64,000 bases of DNA from Pseudomonas nabeulensis (lineage in GTDB: Bacteria > Pseudomonadota > Gammaproteobacteria > Pseudomonadales > Pseudomonadaceae): assembly GCF_004682045.1 (NCBI RefSeq), contig NZ_QUZT01000002.1, forward strand, positions 62,001 to 126,000, written 5' to 3'. The notes beneath the pieces are model-generated. The model did not search any database, was not told the DNA's origin, and was given only the letters and a program-made list of their open reading frames with translations. Numbering within the stretch: the stretch's first letter is position 1; each line of letters begins with the position of its first letter. Made by a program: the position numbers and the translations under genes. Shown here in pieces: positions 25,153-33,099 of the stretch.

Positions 25153-26781
25153 ATGAGCACTCAGACCCAACAGTGGCAGGCCCTCGCCGCACAACGCGGG
25201 ATAACGCTGGCCAGTTACCTGCGGGAAGTGCTGGAAAAAGCCCCCGATCAATTGCACACCATCGCCCGCCCTCTGGGGCTGATCGGCGTACCGGCCGATG
25301 AACTTGAAGGCCATTGGCGCTTTGATCTTTTGCCGCTGCCCAAGGCCCTGATCCACAACGTCCTGCCGGTGGATTACCAAGGCGAACCCTGTCTGGTATT
25401 GGGCGAGCCGTTTATCCAGGCCAGCCGCCATTGGTTGCAGTCCAACAGTCCACTGCCCCTGGCGATGAGTTTGCCGGGGGCGGTCAAAGCCCAGTTGGCG
25501 CTGGCCGAAACCAGCCAGCGAGTGATGCAGCCCTTCGGCAGCGATGACGAAAACGCTCAGGTTGCCCAGGCCGCCCAGGAAATTTCCCTGAGCAGCATCG
25601 CCCGCGACGACAACCCGGTGGTGCGGCTGGTCAATTCCATGTTGTTCGATGCCTTGCAAAGCCGCGCCAGTGATATCCATGTGGAGTCCACGCCTCAAGG
25701 CCTGGTGATCAAGTACCGCATCGACGGAGTTTTGCAGCAGATGGGCCAGGCCGCCGGGCTGGATCAGGCCGAGCAGGCGCTGTCACGGATCAAGGTGCTG
25801 TCGGAGCTGGATATCGGCGAGCGCCGGGTGCCCCAGGACGGGCGTTTCAAGGCGCGGATGCAGGGGCGCGAGGTGGATTTCCGGGTGTCGATCATGCCGA
25901 GTATCCATGGCGAGGATGCGGTGCTGCGGATTCTCGACAAGTCCCAGCGTGGTGCGTCCTTGAGCCTGGAAAACCTGGGGTTGGCCGCCGACACCATCGC
26001 GCGTATCCGCGTACTCGCCAGCGAGCCTTACGGCATGTTGCTGGTGACCGGCCCCACCGGCAGTGGCAAGTCCACCACCCTGTATGCCGCGCTGTCGGAG
26101 ACCAATACCGGCGAGAAGAAAATCATCACCATCGAAGACCCGGTGGAATACGAATTGCCCGGTGTGCTGCAAATTCCGGTCAACGACAAGAAGGGCCTGA
26201 CCTTCGCCCGTGGCCTGCGCTCGATCCTGCGGCATGACCCGGACACCATTCTGGTGGGGGAAATCCGCGACGGTGAAACCGCCGGGATTGCCGTACAGGC
26301 AGCGTTGACCGGACACCTAGTGATGTCGTCGGTGCACGCCAACAGCGCATTCAGCGTGTTGGAGCGTTTTACCTACATGGAGGTGGCCCCGGCGAGTTTT
26401 GTCGAAGCCCTCAACGGCGTGGTCGCCCAGCGCCTGGTACGGCGCATCTGCCCCGACTGCGCGGTCGACGCCAAGCCTGATGCCGATATCGTGCGCCTGG
26501 CCAAACTGTCCGCCGCGCAACTCAAGGGTGGGCATTACCGCGTCGGCACGGGCTGCGACGCCTGCCGCCACACCGGCTATCGCGGACGCCTGGCCCTGGC
26601 GGAAGTGCTGACGGTCACCGACCGCCTTAAGGAAGGCTTGCTCAATCGCAGTTCCGCTGCCGCGCTACGTGAGTTGGCGCGTGAAGCCGGCCATGTATTT
26701 ATCCGTGATATCGCCTTGGCCCATGCCGCCCAGGGCGACACTACGCTCAAGGAGATTCACCGTGTCATTTCCCTTTATTGA
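25153..26781 (+). CDS. gspE: Type II secretion ATPase GspE
   Basis: A 542-residue hexameric ATPase that drives pseudopilus assembly. N-terminal GspE_N domain (~1–150), then the ATPase core: Walker A GPTGSGKSTTLYAAL near residue 300, Asp box IITIEDPVEYELPG, Walker B with ILVGEIRDGETA and the His box AALTGHLVMSSVHAN. A zinc-binding tetracysteine motif CPDC … CDAC is present near 433–470, as in GspE and PilB rather than PilT. The end overlaps the next gene by 20 bases. Firm identity. Confidence 0.95.
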   Translation: MSTQTQQWQALAAQRGITLASYLREVLEKAPDQLHTIARPLGLIGVPADELEGHWRFDLLPLPKALIHNVLPVDYQGEPCLVLGEPFIQASRHWLQSNSPLPLAMSLPGAVKAQLALAETSQRVMQPFGSDDENAQVAQAAQEISLSSIARDDNPVVRLVNSMLFDALQSRASDIHVESTPQGLVIKYRIDGVLQQMGQAAGLDQAEQALSRIKVLSELDIGERRVPQDGRFKARMQGREVDFRVSIMPSIHGEDAVLRILDKSQRGASLSLENLGLAADTIARIRVLASEPYGMLLVTGPTGSGKSTTLYAALSETNTGEKKIITIEDPVEYELPGVLQIPVNDKKGLTFARGLRSILRHDPDTILVGEIRDGETAGIAVQAALTGHLVMSSVHANSAFSVLERFTYMEVAPASFVEALNGVVAQRLVRRICPDCAVDAKPDADIVRLAKLSAAQLKGGHYRVGTGCDACRHTGYRGRLALAEVLTVTDRLKEGLLNRSSAAALRELAREAGHVFIRDIALAHAAQGDTTLKEIHRVISLY

Positions 26782-27484
26782 GCATGTGGTGTTGCTGCAA
26801 AAAGCCGACGTCAGTTGGGCCGCACGGGCGCGTTGGCGCGGCTCCAGCGTATGGCGTGCGCAGCAACACGGCGAACCGTTGGCAGCCTGTGCCAGCTTGT
26901 TGGAACAGGCTCCGCGGGGGCGCGCACCGTTCCTCGACCGGGCCACGGTGCTGCTCGGTTTTCCTCATGTGCATTACCTGATGTTGCCCTGGCAGGACGG
27001 CATGCACCGCATGGAAGACTGGCAAGCCTTTGCCGAAACCGCGTTCAGCCAACAGGCAGACCTGGACCCGACGTACTGGCACGTACACGTCGCCCGTCAC
27101 GATTTCGGCCAGGCATGCCTCGCGGTCGCGACCTCGCGGGAATTGCTGAGTGATCTGCGTGCACTGTTCAAACTCAAGACGCTGCCGCTGGTGGCGTGCA
27201 CCCCATTGCTCAGTGCCGTAGCCCGCCAGTACTGGGCGCAATTGCCGGCCGATTGCGTGCTGGCGGTGTCTGAACCGGGTGCACTCAGTTGCCTCTATGT
27301 CCAAGACGCCAGCGCGCGCCAGGTATGCGCCATGGCCACCTCCAGCCCTTTGAGCGACAGCTTGTTCGCCGCCGATATGCTGGTGGAACACCACGCCGAC
27401 GAAACCCGTGTGATCAGCAACGACCCCACCCATGAACATTGGCTTGGACCGCTTCATCCCTGGTTGCTGGAGTCGCTGCCATGA
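26762..27484 (+). CDS. GspL/MshI-like cytoplasmic assembly protein
   Basis: A 240-residue soluble protein with no membrane helix. The start is decided by AAGGAG at 26748–26753 and the GTG at 26762, eight bases on, inside the end of gspE; no ATG lies nearby. It resembles the actin-like cytoplasmic half of GspL, PilM or MshI (VLLGFPHVHYLMLPW, LLSAVARQYWAQLPADCVLAVSEPG) but I see no clear ATP-binding loops. Position between gspE and a PilN-like protein supports this: together they would equal a split GspL. Family call is based on context more than motifs. Confidence 0.6.
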   Translation: MSFPFIEHVVLLQKADVSWAARARWRGSSVWRAQQHGEPLAACASLLEQAPRGRAPFLDRATVLLGFPHVHYLMLPWQDGMHRMEDWQAFAETAFSQQADLDPTYWHVHVARHDFGQACLAVATSRELLSDLRALFKLKTLPLVACTPLLSAVARQYWAQLPADCVLAVSEPGALSCLYVQDASARQVCAMATSSPLSDSLFAADMLVEHHADETRVISNDPTHEHWLGPLHPWLLESLP

Positions 27485-27993
27485 GCGCGCCCGTCGTTGA
27501 CTTCCAACACCCCAGCCCTACCCGTCGCTCGTGGGTGGCGGTGTTCTGGCTGCTGGCGGCGTTGCTGCTGTTCAACACCTGGGAAGACTGGCAGCGCCTG
27601 CAGTACCAACAGCAACTCACCGATGAGCGTGAGCAGCACTTTATCCAACTGACTCGCCAACAAGAACAGTTGATCCAGGCTGCGATTCGTTTATCGCCTG
27701 TGCAAAAGCAACAACTGGCCGTCTTCGCCCAGCAGTCGGCCACGCCCTTTGCCTTGCTCGACGCGCTTGGCCAAGCCTGGTCCCACGATGTGGCGATCAC
27801 CCGCCTGGACGTGACAACGCAAACCCAGCTACTGACCCTGGACCTGGAGGTACGCGCCCTGCCGGATGCGTTTCGTTTTGTTGAGCGCCTCAAAGCCCTG
27901 CCCGAATTACGCGTGACCCTGCAACAAAGCGCACGCAAACCCAACGACCCGCAGCGCCCGATGCTGGTCAAGCTCAGCCTGGCGAAGAGGTAA
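27481..27993 (+). CDS. PilN/GspL C-terminal-like inner-membrane protein
   Basis: A 170-residue bitopic protein: short cytoplasmic N-terminus, helix WVAVFWLLAALLLFNTW at about residues 18–35, a coiled coil (LQYQQQLTDEREQHFIQLTRQQEQLIQAAI) and a small periplasmic ferredoxin-like domain. This is the PilN or MshI2 plan, equal to the membrane half of GspL. ATGA overlap with the preceding gene at 27481–27484; an upstream in-frame ATG at 27439 is less likely. Acts as a scaffold between the ATPase platform and the secretin. Confidence 0.68.
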   Translation: MSAPVVDFQHPSPTRRSWVAVFWLLAALLLFNTWEDWQRLQYQQQLTDEREQHFIQLTRQQEQLIQAAIRLSPVQKQQLAVFAQQSATPFALLDALGQAWSHDVAITRLDVTTQTQLLTLDLEVRALPDAFRFVERLKALPELRVTLQQSARKPNDPQRPMLVKLSLAKR

Positions 27994-27998
27994 CCGAC

Positions 27999-28535
27999 AT
28001 GGACCGCCTGGCACGCCACCTCCCCGCCCTGCGCTGGCGTCTGACCCGTTGGCAACAGGCCCTGGGCTTTTGGGGTGTATTGGCCATCGCGGTGATGATC
28101 GGTGCACTGCTGATCGAGGCCTTGGTGATCCAGCCCGCCGTCCAGCAGGATGCCCAGCGTCGTCTGGAAGTGGAAGCCGGCATCGCCGAACAGCCCCAGC
28201 AGGTGCAGGTGACCGAGCCGGCCGTGGTCGAAAAATTACCCGAGGCGGCGGACTTCGCCGCCCGCCTGGAAGCGGTATTCACGTTGATCCAGCAACGCGG
28301 CTTCACCGTTGAGCAAACCAACCTGAGCTACTCCAACCCAGGCGATACCGGGCTGCAACGCCTGGAGGTCGAGGTGCCACTCACCGGGCCTTACAGCATC
28401 CTGCGCGACACCCTCACTGCCATCGCCCAGGAACCCGCCGTGCGCATCGAAAGCCTGTCCCTGGAGCGCAAGGACATCAGCAGCGGCCTGCTGAGCATCA
28501 GCCTGAAACTCAGCCTGCTGGGGGTGGTGCAATGA
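27999..28535 (+). CDS. PilO/GspM-like inner-membrane protein
   Basis: A 178-residue protein with one helix (GFWGVLAIAVMIGALLIEALVI, about residues 25–46), a coiled segment and a periplasmic ferredoxin-like domain with the PilO/GspM pattern (FTLIQQRGFTVEQTNLSYS, LQRLEVEVPLTGPYSILRDTLTAI, ISLKLSLLGVV). It would pair with the PilN-like protein. Five bases separate it from that gene and it overlaps the next by ATGA. In MSHA systems the equivalent is MshJ. Confidence 0.75.
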   Translation: MDRLARHLPALRWRLTRWQQALGFWGVLAIAVMIGALLIEALVIQPAVQQDAQRRLEVEAGIAEQPQQVQVTEPAVVEKLPEAADFAARLEAVFTLIQQRGFTVEQTNLSYSNPGDTGLQRLEVEVPLTGPYSILRDTLTAIAQEPAVRIESLSLERKDISSGLLSISLKLSLLGVVQ

Positions 28536-29017
28536 AGCTGCCGTTGTACTTGCGCGTGCTGTTACTGCTGACCCTGGTTGGCTGCGGCTGGTTGTTCTGG
28601 CAGGACACTGCGGACAATCCGCCCAGCACGCCCACAACCGCCGTCGTCAAGCCTGTCGAACCAGCGCCGGTCACCACGCCCGGGCCCAAGTCGGGTGCGG
28701 TGATCGACCTGTTCCCCGCCCAAACCTGGACACCGCCACCGGCGCCGACACCGGTGGACAACTCGCCGCCCAAGCCGCCGCCGCTGCCCTTTACGGTTAG
28801 CGCGCAATGGCGCTACGAGAACCAATCGAAAATCGTCGTGCTGCGTGGCAACAACGCCCAGTACACCCTGTGCAACCGCTGCTCCGTACCCGGGCACATC
28901 GTGCCGGGCAAGATGCTCGACGCCCACTACCGGTTGGACAAACTTACCGACACCGCCGTGGTGCTGACCTACCTGCCGCTCAAGCATGTCAGCACCTTGC
29001 GCCTGGACACCCACTGA
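28532..29017 (+). CDS. PilP/GspC-like periplasmic linker protein
   Basis: A 161-residue protein with an N-terminal helix (YLRVLLLLTLVGCGWLFW), a long Pro/Thr/Ala-rich linker (~30–85) and a small C-terminal beta domain (AQWRYENQSKIVVLRGNN, SVPGHIVPGKMLDAHYRL) like the homology region of GspC or PilP/MshK, which touches the secretin. No PDZ domain follows, unlike classical GspC. A CNRC pair in the domain may form a disulfide. A Cys in LVGCG makes a lipoprotein reading possible but the position is not ideal. ATGA overlap upstream, 18 bases before the secretin gene. Confidence 0.65.
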   Translation: MKLPLYLRVLLLLTLVGCGWLFWQDTADNPPSTPTTAVVKPVEPAPVTTPGPKSGAVIDLFPAQTWTPPPAPTPVDNSPPKPPPLPFTVSAQWRYENQSKIVVLRGNNAQYTLCNRCSVPGHIVPGKMLDAHYRLDKLTDTAVVLTYLPLKHVSTLRLDTH

Positions 29018-29035
29018 GTGGGGAAGGACACCATC

Positions 29036-30979
29036 ATGGCGAACCGTACGAGGATGTCGTTAAGCCTGATGCTGGCGCTGCTCAGCGCCTGCCAGACGCA
29101 GAACGCGATCAAGCAGAGCGATGAGCTGCGCCAGAAAGGCGACATTGTGCGTTCGGTCGAGGTGCTGCAAGCCGAAGCCAGGCAATCGCCTGATGACGTG
29201 CAATTACGCACCGCGCAATTCAGCAAGCTGGAACTGCTGGTCGCCCAATACAGCCGCGAGGCCAGCACTGCGCTGATGCGCGGTGACGATGCCGCCGCCA
29301 TTCGTGCGCTGGAAACCATCCTCAAATACGACCCCGGCAACCTCGGCGCACGCCAGGAAATCCAAAGCATCCAGGCCATGCAGCAACTGCGCCCACAACT
29401 CGCGCGGGCCTATGAAATGAAACGCGCCAACCCGGTGGAGGCGCTCAACCTGGTGCGCCAGATCATCGCGCAAAAACCCAACTACCGAGAGGCGTTGGAC
29501 TTTCGCAACGCGCTGACCCGTGAACTGGTGAGCGCCGACTACCTCAGCGCCGACCTTTCCGAGGCGATGCGCAAACCCCTGAGCCTGGAATTCAGCTCAC
29601 AAAGCCTGAGCACGATTTTCGAAACCATTGCACGCCTGTCGGGGGTCAACTTTGTCATCGACAAGGACGTCAACCCCAGTGCCTCGGCGAGCATGACGGC
29701 CAGCCGCACCACCGCCGAAGACGCGCTCAACCTGTTGCTGACCACCCAAGGCCTGGACAAGAAAATCCTCAACAACAACACCATCCTCGTCTACCCCAAA
29801 CGCCCGGATAAGGAACGCGAATACCGCGAGCTGGCAGTGCGCACGTTCTATCTCAGCCATGGCGACGCCAAGATCATCGCGGCCGAGATCAAGCAAGTGC
29901 TCAAGCCCAAGGAGGTGTTGGTGGATGAGCGCTTGAATGCCGTGATCGTGCGTGATGGCCTCGATACCCTGAGCGCCGTGGAAAAGATGGTCGAAGCCAT
30001 TGATATCGCGCAGTCGGAAGTGACCATCGATATCCAGGTGCTGGAGGTCAGCCTGGCGGATGAACTGAACCTGGGTATCAAGTACCCGGAGAGCATCGGC
30101 GTGTCGGTGGGTAACCTGAGTGGTGTTCCCACCGGGCTGGGGGGTATACCCCTGAGCGCGCTGCGCGGCATCAACGGCGACAACATCCTGTTGGACTCGG
30201 GCAGCACCTCGGCGCGCATCAATATGCTGCAACGCAGCGGCAACACGGTAACCCTGGCCAACCCTCGGGTTCGGGTGCGCAATCGTGAAGAAGCGGCGGT
30301 GAATATCGGCGACAAAATCCCGGTGGTCACCACCACCACGGCCAACCAGATCACCACCTCGTCAGTGTCTTACCAGGACGTGGGCTTGCAGATTACGGTC
30401 AAGCCGATCATCAGCCTGAGCGATGAGGTGAACCTGGAATTGAATGTGGAAATGAGCCACATCACCAAGCGGATTCCCGGTTCGGAAAATGTACCCGCGA
30501 CGTTCGAGTTGGGTTCCCGCTCCACCAAGACACTGCTCACCGCGCGCAACAATGAAACCCAAGTGGTGTCGGGGCTGATCCGCACCTCCGACGTCGATGA
30601 AGGCTCAGGCCTGCCCTGGCTGAGCCAGATCCCGTGGATCGGCCAGAAACTGTTCGGCACCAATCAAAGCACCCAACAGAAAACCGAGATCATCCTGCTG
30701 CTCACGCCGAGGATCGAACGTAACCTGGACCTGCCGATCTCGCAGATCAGCACGTTCCACAGTGGCACCGAAGCGCGCAGTTCGACGGAAGGAATGATCC
30801 TGCGCGACACCACCAGCAATATGGTGCTCAAGTCCACGGGCGGCGGCTCAGCACCGGCATTGCCACCGCCGATGCAACAACCGGATGCCAACTGGGCGCC
30901 GCTGCCACCGCCGTTGCCGGACCTTGTACCAAAGCCTGCGCCCGTGCCTGCAACAACCCCGCCCTCACAGACACAATGA
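29036..30979 (+). CDS. gspD: Lipoprotein secretin of the type II/MSHA-like system
   Basis: A 647-residue outer-membrane secretin. The signal peptide ends in LLSAC, a lipobox with Cys19, so it may reach the outer membrane as a lipoprotein like MshL or PilQ-type pilotin-independent secretins. Then a TPR-like helical region (~25–180), an STN/N0 domain (PLSLEFSSQSLSTIFETIARLSGVNFVID), one N1-type domain (RTFYLSHGDAKIIAAEIKQ), and the secretin core (VTLANPRVRVRNREEAAVNIGDKIPVV; end TEIILLLTPRI). A Pro-rich tail follows. Classical GspD has three N-domain repeats, so the plan is closer to MshL. Start chosen with GGAAGG upstream. Confidence 0.88.
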   Translation: MANRTRMSLSLMLALLSACQTQNAIKQSDELRQKGDIVRSVEVLQAEARQSPDDVQLRTAQFSKLELLVAQYSREASTALMRGDDAAAIRALETILKYDPGNLGARQEIQSIQAMQQLRPQLARAYEMKRANPVEALNLVRQIIAQKPNYREALDFRNALTRELVSADYLSADLSEAMRKPLSLEFSSQSLSTIFETIARLSGVNFVIDKDVNPSASASMTASRTTAEDALNLLLTTQGLDKKILNNNTILVYPKRPDKEREYRELAVRTFYLSHGDAKIIAAEIKQVLKPKEVLVDERLNAVIVRDGLDTLSAVEKMVEAIDIAQSEVTIDIQVLEVSLADELNLGIKYPESIGVSVGNLSGVPTGLGGIPLSALRGINGDNILLDSGSTSARINMLQRSGNTVTLANPRVRVRNREEAAVNIGDKIPVVTTTTANQITTSSVSYQDVGLQITVKPIISLSDEVNLELNVEMSHITKRIPGSENVPATFELGSRSTKTLLTARNNETQVVSGLIRTSDVDEGSGLPWLSQIPWIGQKLFGTNQSTQQKTEIILLLTPRIERNLDLPISQISTFHSGTEARSSTEGMILRDTTSNMVLKSTGGGSAPALPPPMQQPDANWAPLPPPLPDLVPKPAPVPATTPPSQTQ

Positions 30980-30987
30980 GGATCAAT

Positions 30988-31074
30988 GTGGGAGGGGGCT
31001 TGCCCCCGATGGCTGACTGTCAGTTGATACATCTTTAGCTGACCCACCGCTATCGGGGGCAAGCCCCCTCCCAC
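30988..31074. repeat. REP doublet, class A
   Basis: A full class A doublet directly after the secretin stop and between convergent gspD and etfB. Its inner 40 bases are nearly identical to those of the copies at 35094 (reverse orientation) and 45384. Confidence 0.9.
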
Positions 31075-31097
31075 ATTTCCCCTGCGGTGTTTGAGAG

Positions 31098-31868
31098 TTA
31101 GCGCACGACGCCTTCCTCAACCAACAACTTGAGAATCGCCTGGGCCCCCTCCTCCGGGCTCACACCCTTGAGCACCTGCCCACCGCCGCCACTGGCCTTG
31201 GCCGTCGCCGCCTTCATCCGGTCCGCGCCGCTCTTGGCCTTGATCACCTTCAGGCGTTTGGGCCGAGGCTTGGCCGGTTGCAGCACGGCGCCGGTGAACA
31301 ACTCGTCCTCTTCAACCTCGACGTCATGGGCCGCCAGCTCGCCCCGTTGCGCCGGGCCATACGCACTCTGGCGTGGCTTGGGCGCCGCGTTATCCACTGT
31401 CGCCAGGAACGGCAAGCGCACCTTCAGGCGTCGCCGTTGGCCACGGGGCAACGCCTGCAGCACATGGGCCACGCCACCGTCGATGGACTCGACCTGTGCC
31501 AACCCCACAATCAGCGGCCAGCCCAATTGCTCGGCCAACAGGTACGGCAGCATGCCTGAGCCTTCGCCGGTTTCCGCCTGGCTGCCGGCGAGCACCACGT
31601 GGGCGCCGGCGTCGCGCAGATAGTCGCTTAACACCGGCAACGCATCGCTGCCCGCCGGCTGTTCCAACACATGCAGTTGCGGCAGGCCCATGCCCAGATA
31701 ACTGCGCAAGGTGGGCTCGCCGATGTTGCCGGCGTGCAGCACTTGCAACGTATCCCCAACCAATTGCAAACCCAGCTCCACCGCACGCGCATCCTGCTCG
31801 GCGCGACGCGGACGCCCGGAGGTAGGGTGGGCGCCGATGGACACCAGGCTGATGACATTTGTGCTCAT
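31098..31868 (-). CDS. etfB: Electron transfer flavoprotein beta subunit
   Basis: A 256-residue FixA-type ETF subunit that with EtfA takes electrons from dimethylglycine demethylation to the quinone pool. Features: ELGLQLVGDTLQVLHAGN and the AMP/FAD region LAGSQAETGEGSGMLPYLLAEQLGWP, and a basic Lys/Arg-rich C-terminal third. Start at 31868, eight bases after GAGG; ATGs six bases upstream and further are less well placed. It lies ten bases downstream of etfA and ends the dgc operon. It is a divergent ETF, distinct from the housekeeping fatty-acid ETF. Confidence 0.88.
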   Translation of the reverse strand: MSTNVISLVSIGAHPTSGRPRRAEQDARAVELGLQLVGDTLQVLHAGNIGEPTLRSYLGMGLPQLHVLEQPAGSDALPVLSDYLRDAGAHVVLAGSQAETGEGSGMLPYLLAEQLGWPLIVGLAQVESIDGGVAHVLQALPRGQRRRLKVRLPFLATVDNAAPKPRQSAYGPAQRGELAAHDVEVEEDELFTGAVLQPAKPRPKRLKVIKAKSGADRMKAATAKASGGGGQVLKGVSPEEGAQAILKLLVEEGVVR

Positions 31869-31878
31869 GTTCATATCC

Positions 31879-33099
31879 TCAGGCCGCATCGCGCTTGGCG
31901 CCATTGCGGTAGGTTTCTACCGCCGCGATCAACGCTTGCAGGATTGCGGCGCTTTCGCCGATCACCGACAGGTCGGCACGCTTGATCATGTCGCAGCTCG
32001 GGTCGAGGTTGATCGCCACCACCTTGTCGCAGGCACCAATGCCTTGCAGGTGCTGAATCGCCCCGGAAATACCCACGGCCACATACACCCGCGCGGTGAC
32101 CCAGGTGCCGCTGGCACCGACCTGGCGGTCACGGGCCATAAAGCCGTCGTCTACCGCCACGCGGGAGGCGCCTTCGGTGGCGCCCAGGGCGGCGGCGGTC
32201 TGGTGGAACAATGCCCAGTCCTTCACGCCATTGCCGCCGGAGAAAATGAATTCCGCCTCGGCCATGGGGATAGCTGCCGGGTCCACCGCCACCGCGCCCA
32301 GATCCTCGATACGCGGCAAGCTGCGCGCCAGGGTTGTGGATAACTCCACGGGTAACACTTCATGACGGGTTTCGCTGACCGGTTCTGCGCACTCCACCGC
32401 CGCGAGGATCAGGCGCGGCAGCGGACGGGCCAAGTCTTCCTGGCCTGCACCGGCGCGGCCGATGCACTCGTCACCCTTGATTTGCCACACCCGCGTCGCT
32501 GGGCGCTCCTTGAGACTGGCCGCAAAGCGTCGACCCAACTCGCCACCGCCGCTGCGACTGTCCGGCAGCAACCAATGACGCGGGTTGAACTGGTTATCCA
32601 CAGCCCGCAAACCTTGCACCCGTTGCTCTGGTGAATAACCGTCGAATGCGTGGCCTTCCAGCACCAGCAGCCGGTCGACACCCGCCGTGGCAAATGCGCT
32701 TTCCTTGTGTTCACCAAACACCACGGCCAAGACTGCGCCGTCACTGCCGGCGAGCTGTCGGGCCAGGCCGAGCAGGTCGCGGTCGTGGCTGCTCAAGCGC
32801 CCACCGACCATATCCGGCACCACGTTGATGTAGAACGCAGGCCTAGGCACCTGATGCAGCGGCAACTGCACCTCCACCGCCGCCGTACGTTTGGCCGCGC
32901 CGCCCTGCTGGGCGCCGCTGCGGTCGATGCGCTTGATGCCGTTGGGGCCGATAAAACCCACGCCATGCACGTTTTTGCGGATGACACCGTTAGGCCCCAT
33001 CCAACTGTGTTGCACCGGTTGCATCGCCGCATGCAGCGGGTGCAGGCGGTTGCGGGCGATCCATTCGGCCCGCGGATCGCGGCGGATAATGTCGCTCAT
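31879..33099 (-). CDS. etfA: Electron transfer flavoprotein alpha subunit
   Basis: A 406-residue FixB-type subunit with an N-terminal region of ~130 residues and the FAD-binding C-terminal domain (FIFSGGNGVKDWALFHQTAAALGATEGASR, then QVGASGTWVTARVYVAVGISGAIQHLQG), the hallmark of ETF alpha. Its ATG overlaps the dgcB stop by one base (TGATG), so the ETF and the Fe-S protein are made together. Two perfect DnaA-box 9-mers lie in the gene in opposite orientations (32335–32343, 32594–32602). Confidence 0.92.
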   Translation of the reverse strand: MSDIIRRDPRAEWIARNRLHPLHAAMQPVQHSWMGPNGVIRKNVHGVGFIGPNGIKRIDRSGAQQGGAAKRTAAVEVQLPLHQVPRPAFYINVVPDMVGGRLSSHDRDLLGLARQLAGSDGAVLAVVFGEHKESAFATAGVDRLLVLEGHAFDGYSPEQRVQGLRAVDNQFNPRHWLLPDSRSGGGELGRRFAASLKERPATRVWQIKGDECIGRAGAGQEDLARPLPRLILAAVECAEPVSETRHEVLPVELSTTLARSLPRIEDLGAVAVDPAAIPMAEAEFIFSGGNGVKDWALFHQTAAALGATEGASRVAVDDGFMARDRQVGASGTWVTARVYVAVGISGAIQHLQGIGACDKVVAINLDPSCDMIKRADLSVIGESAAILQALIAAVETYRNGAKRDAA

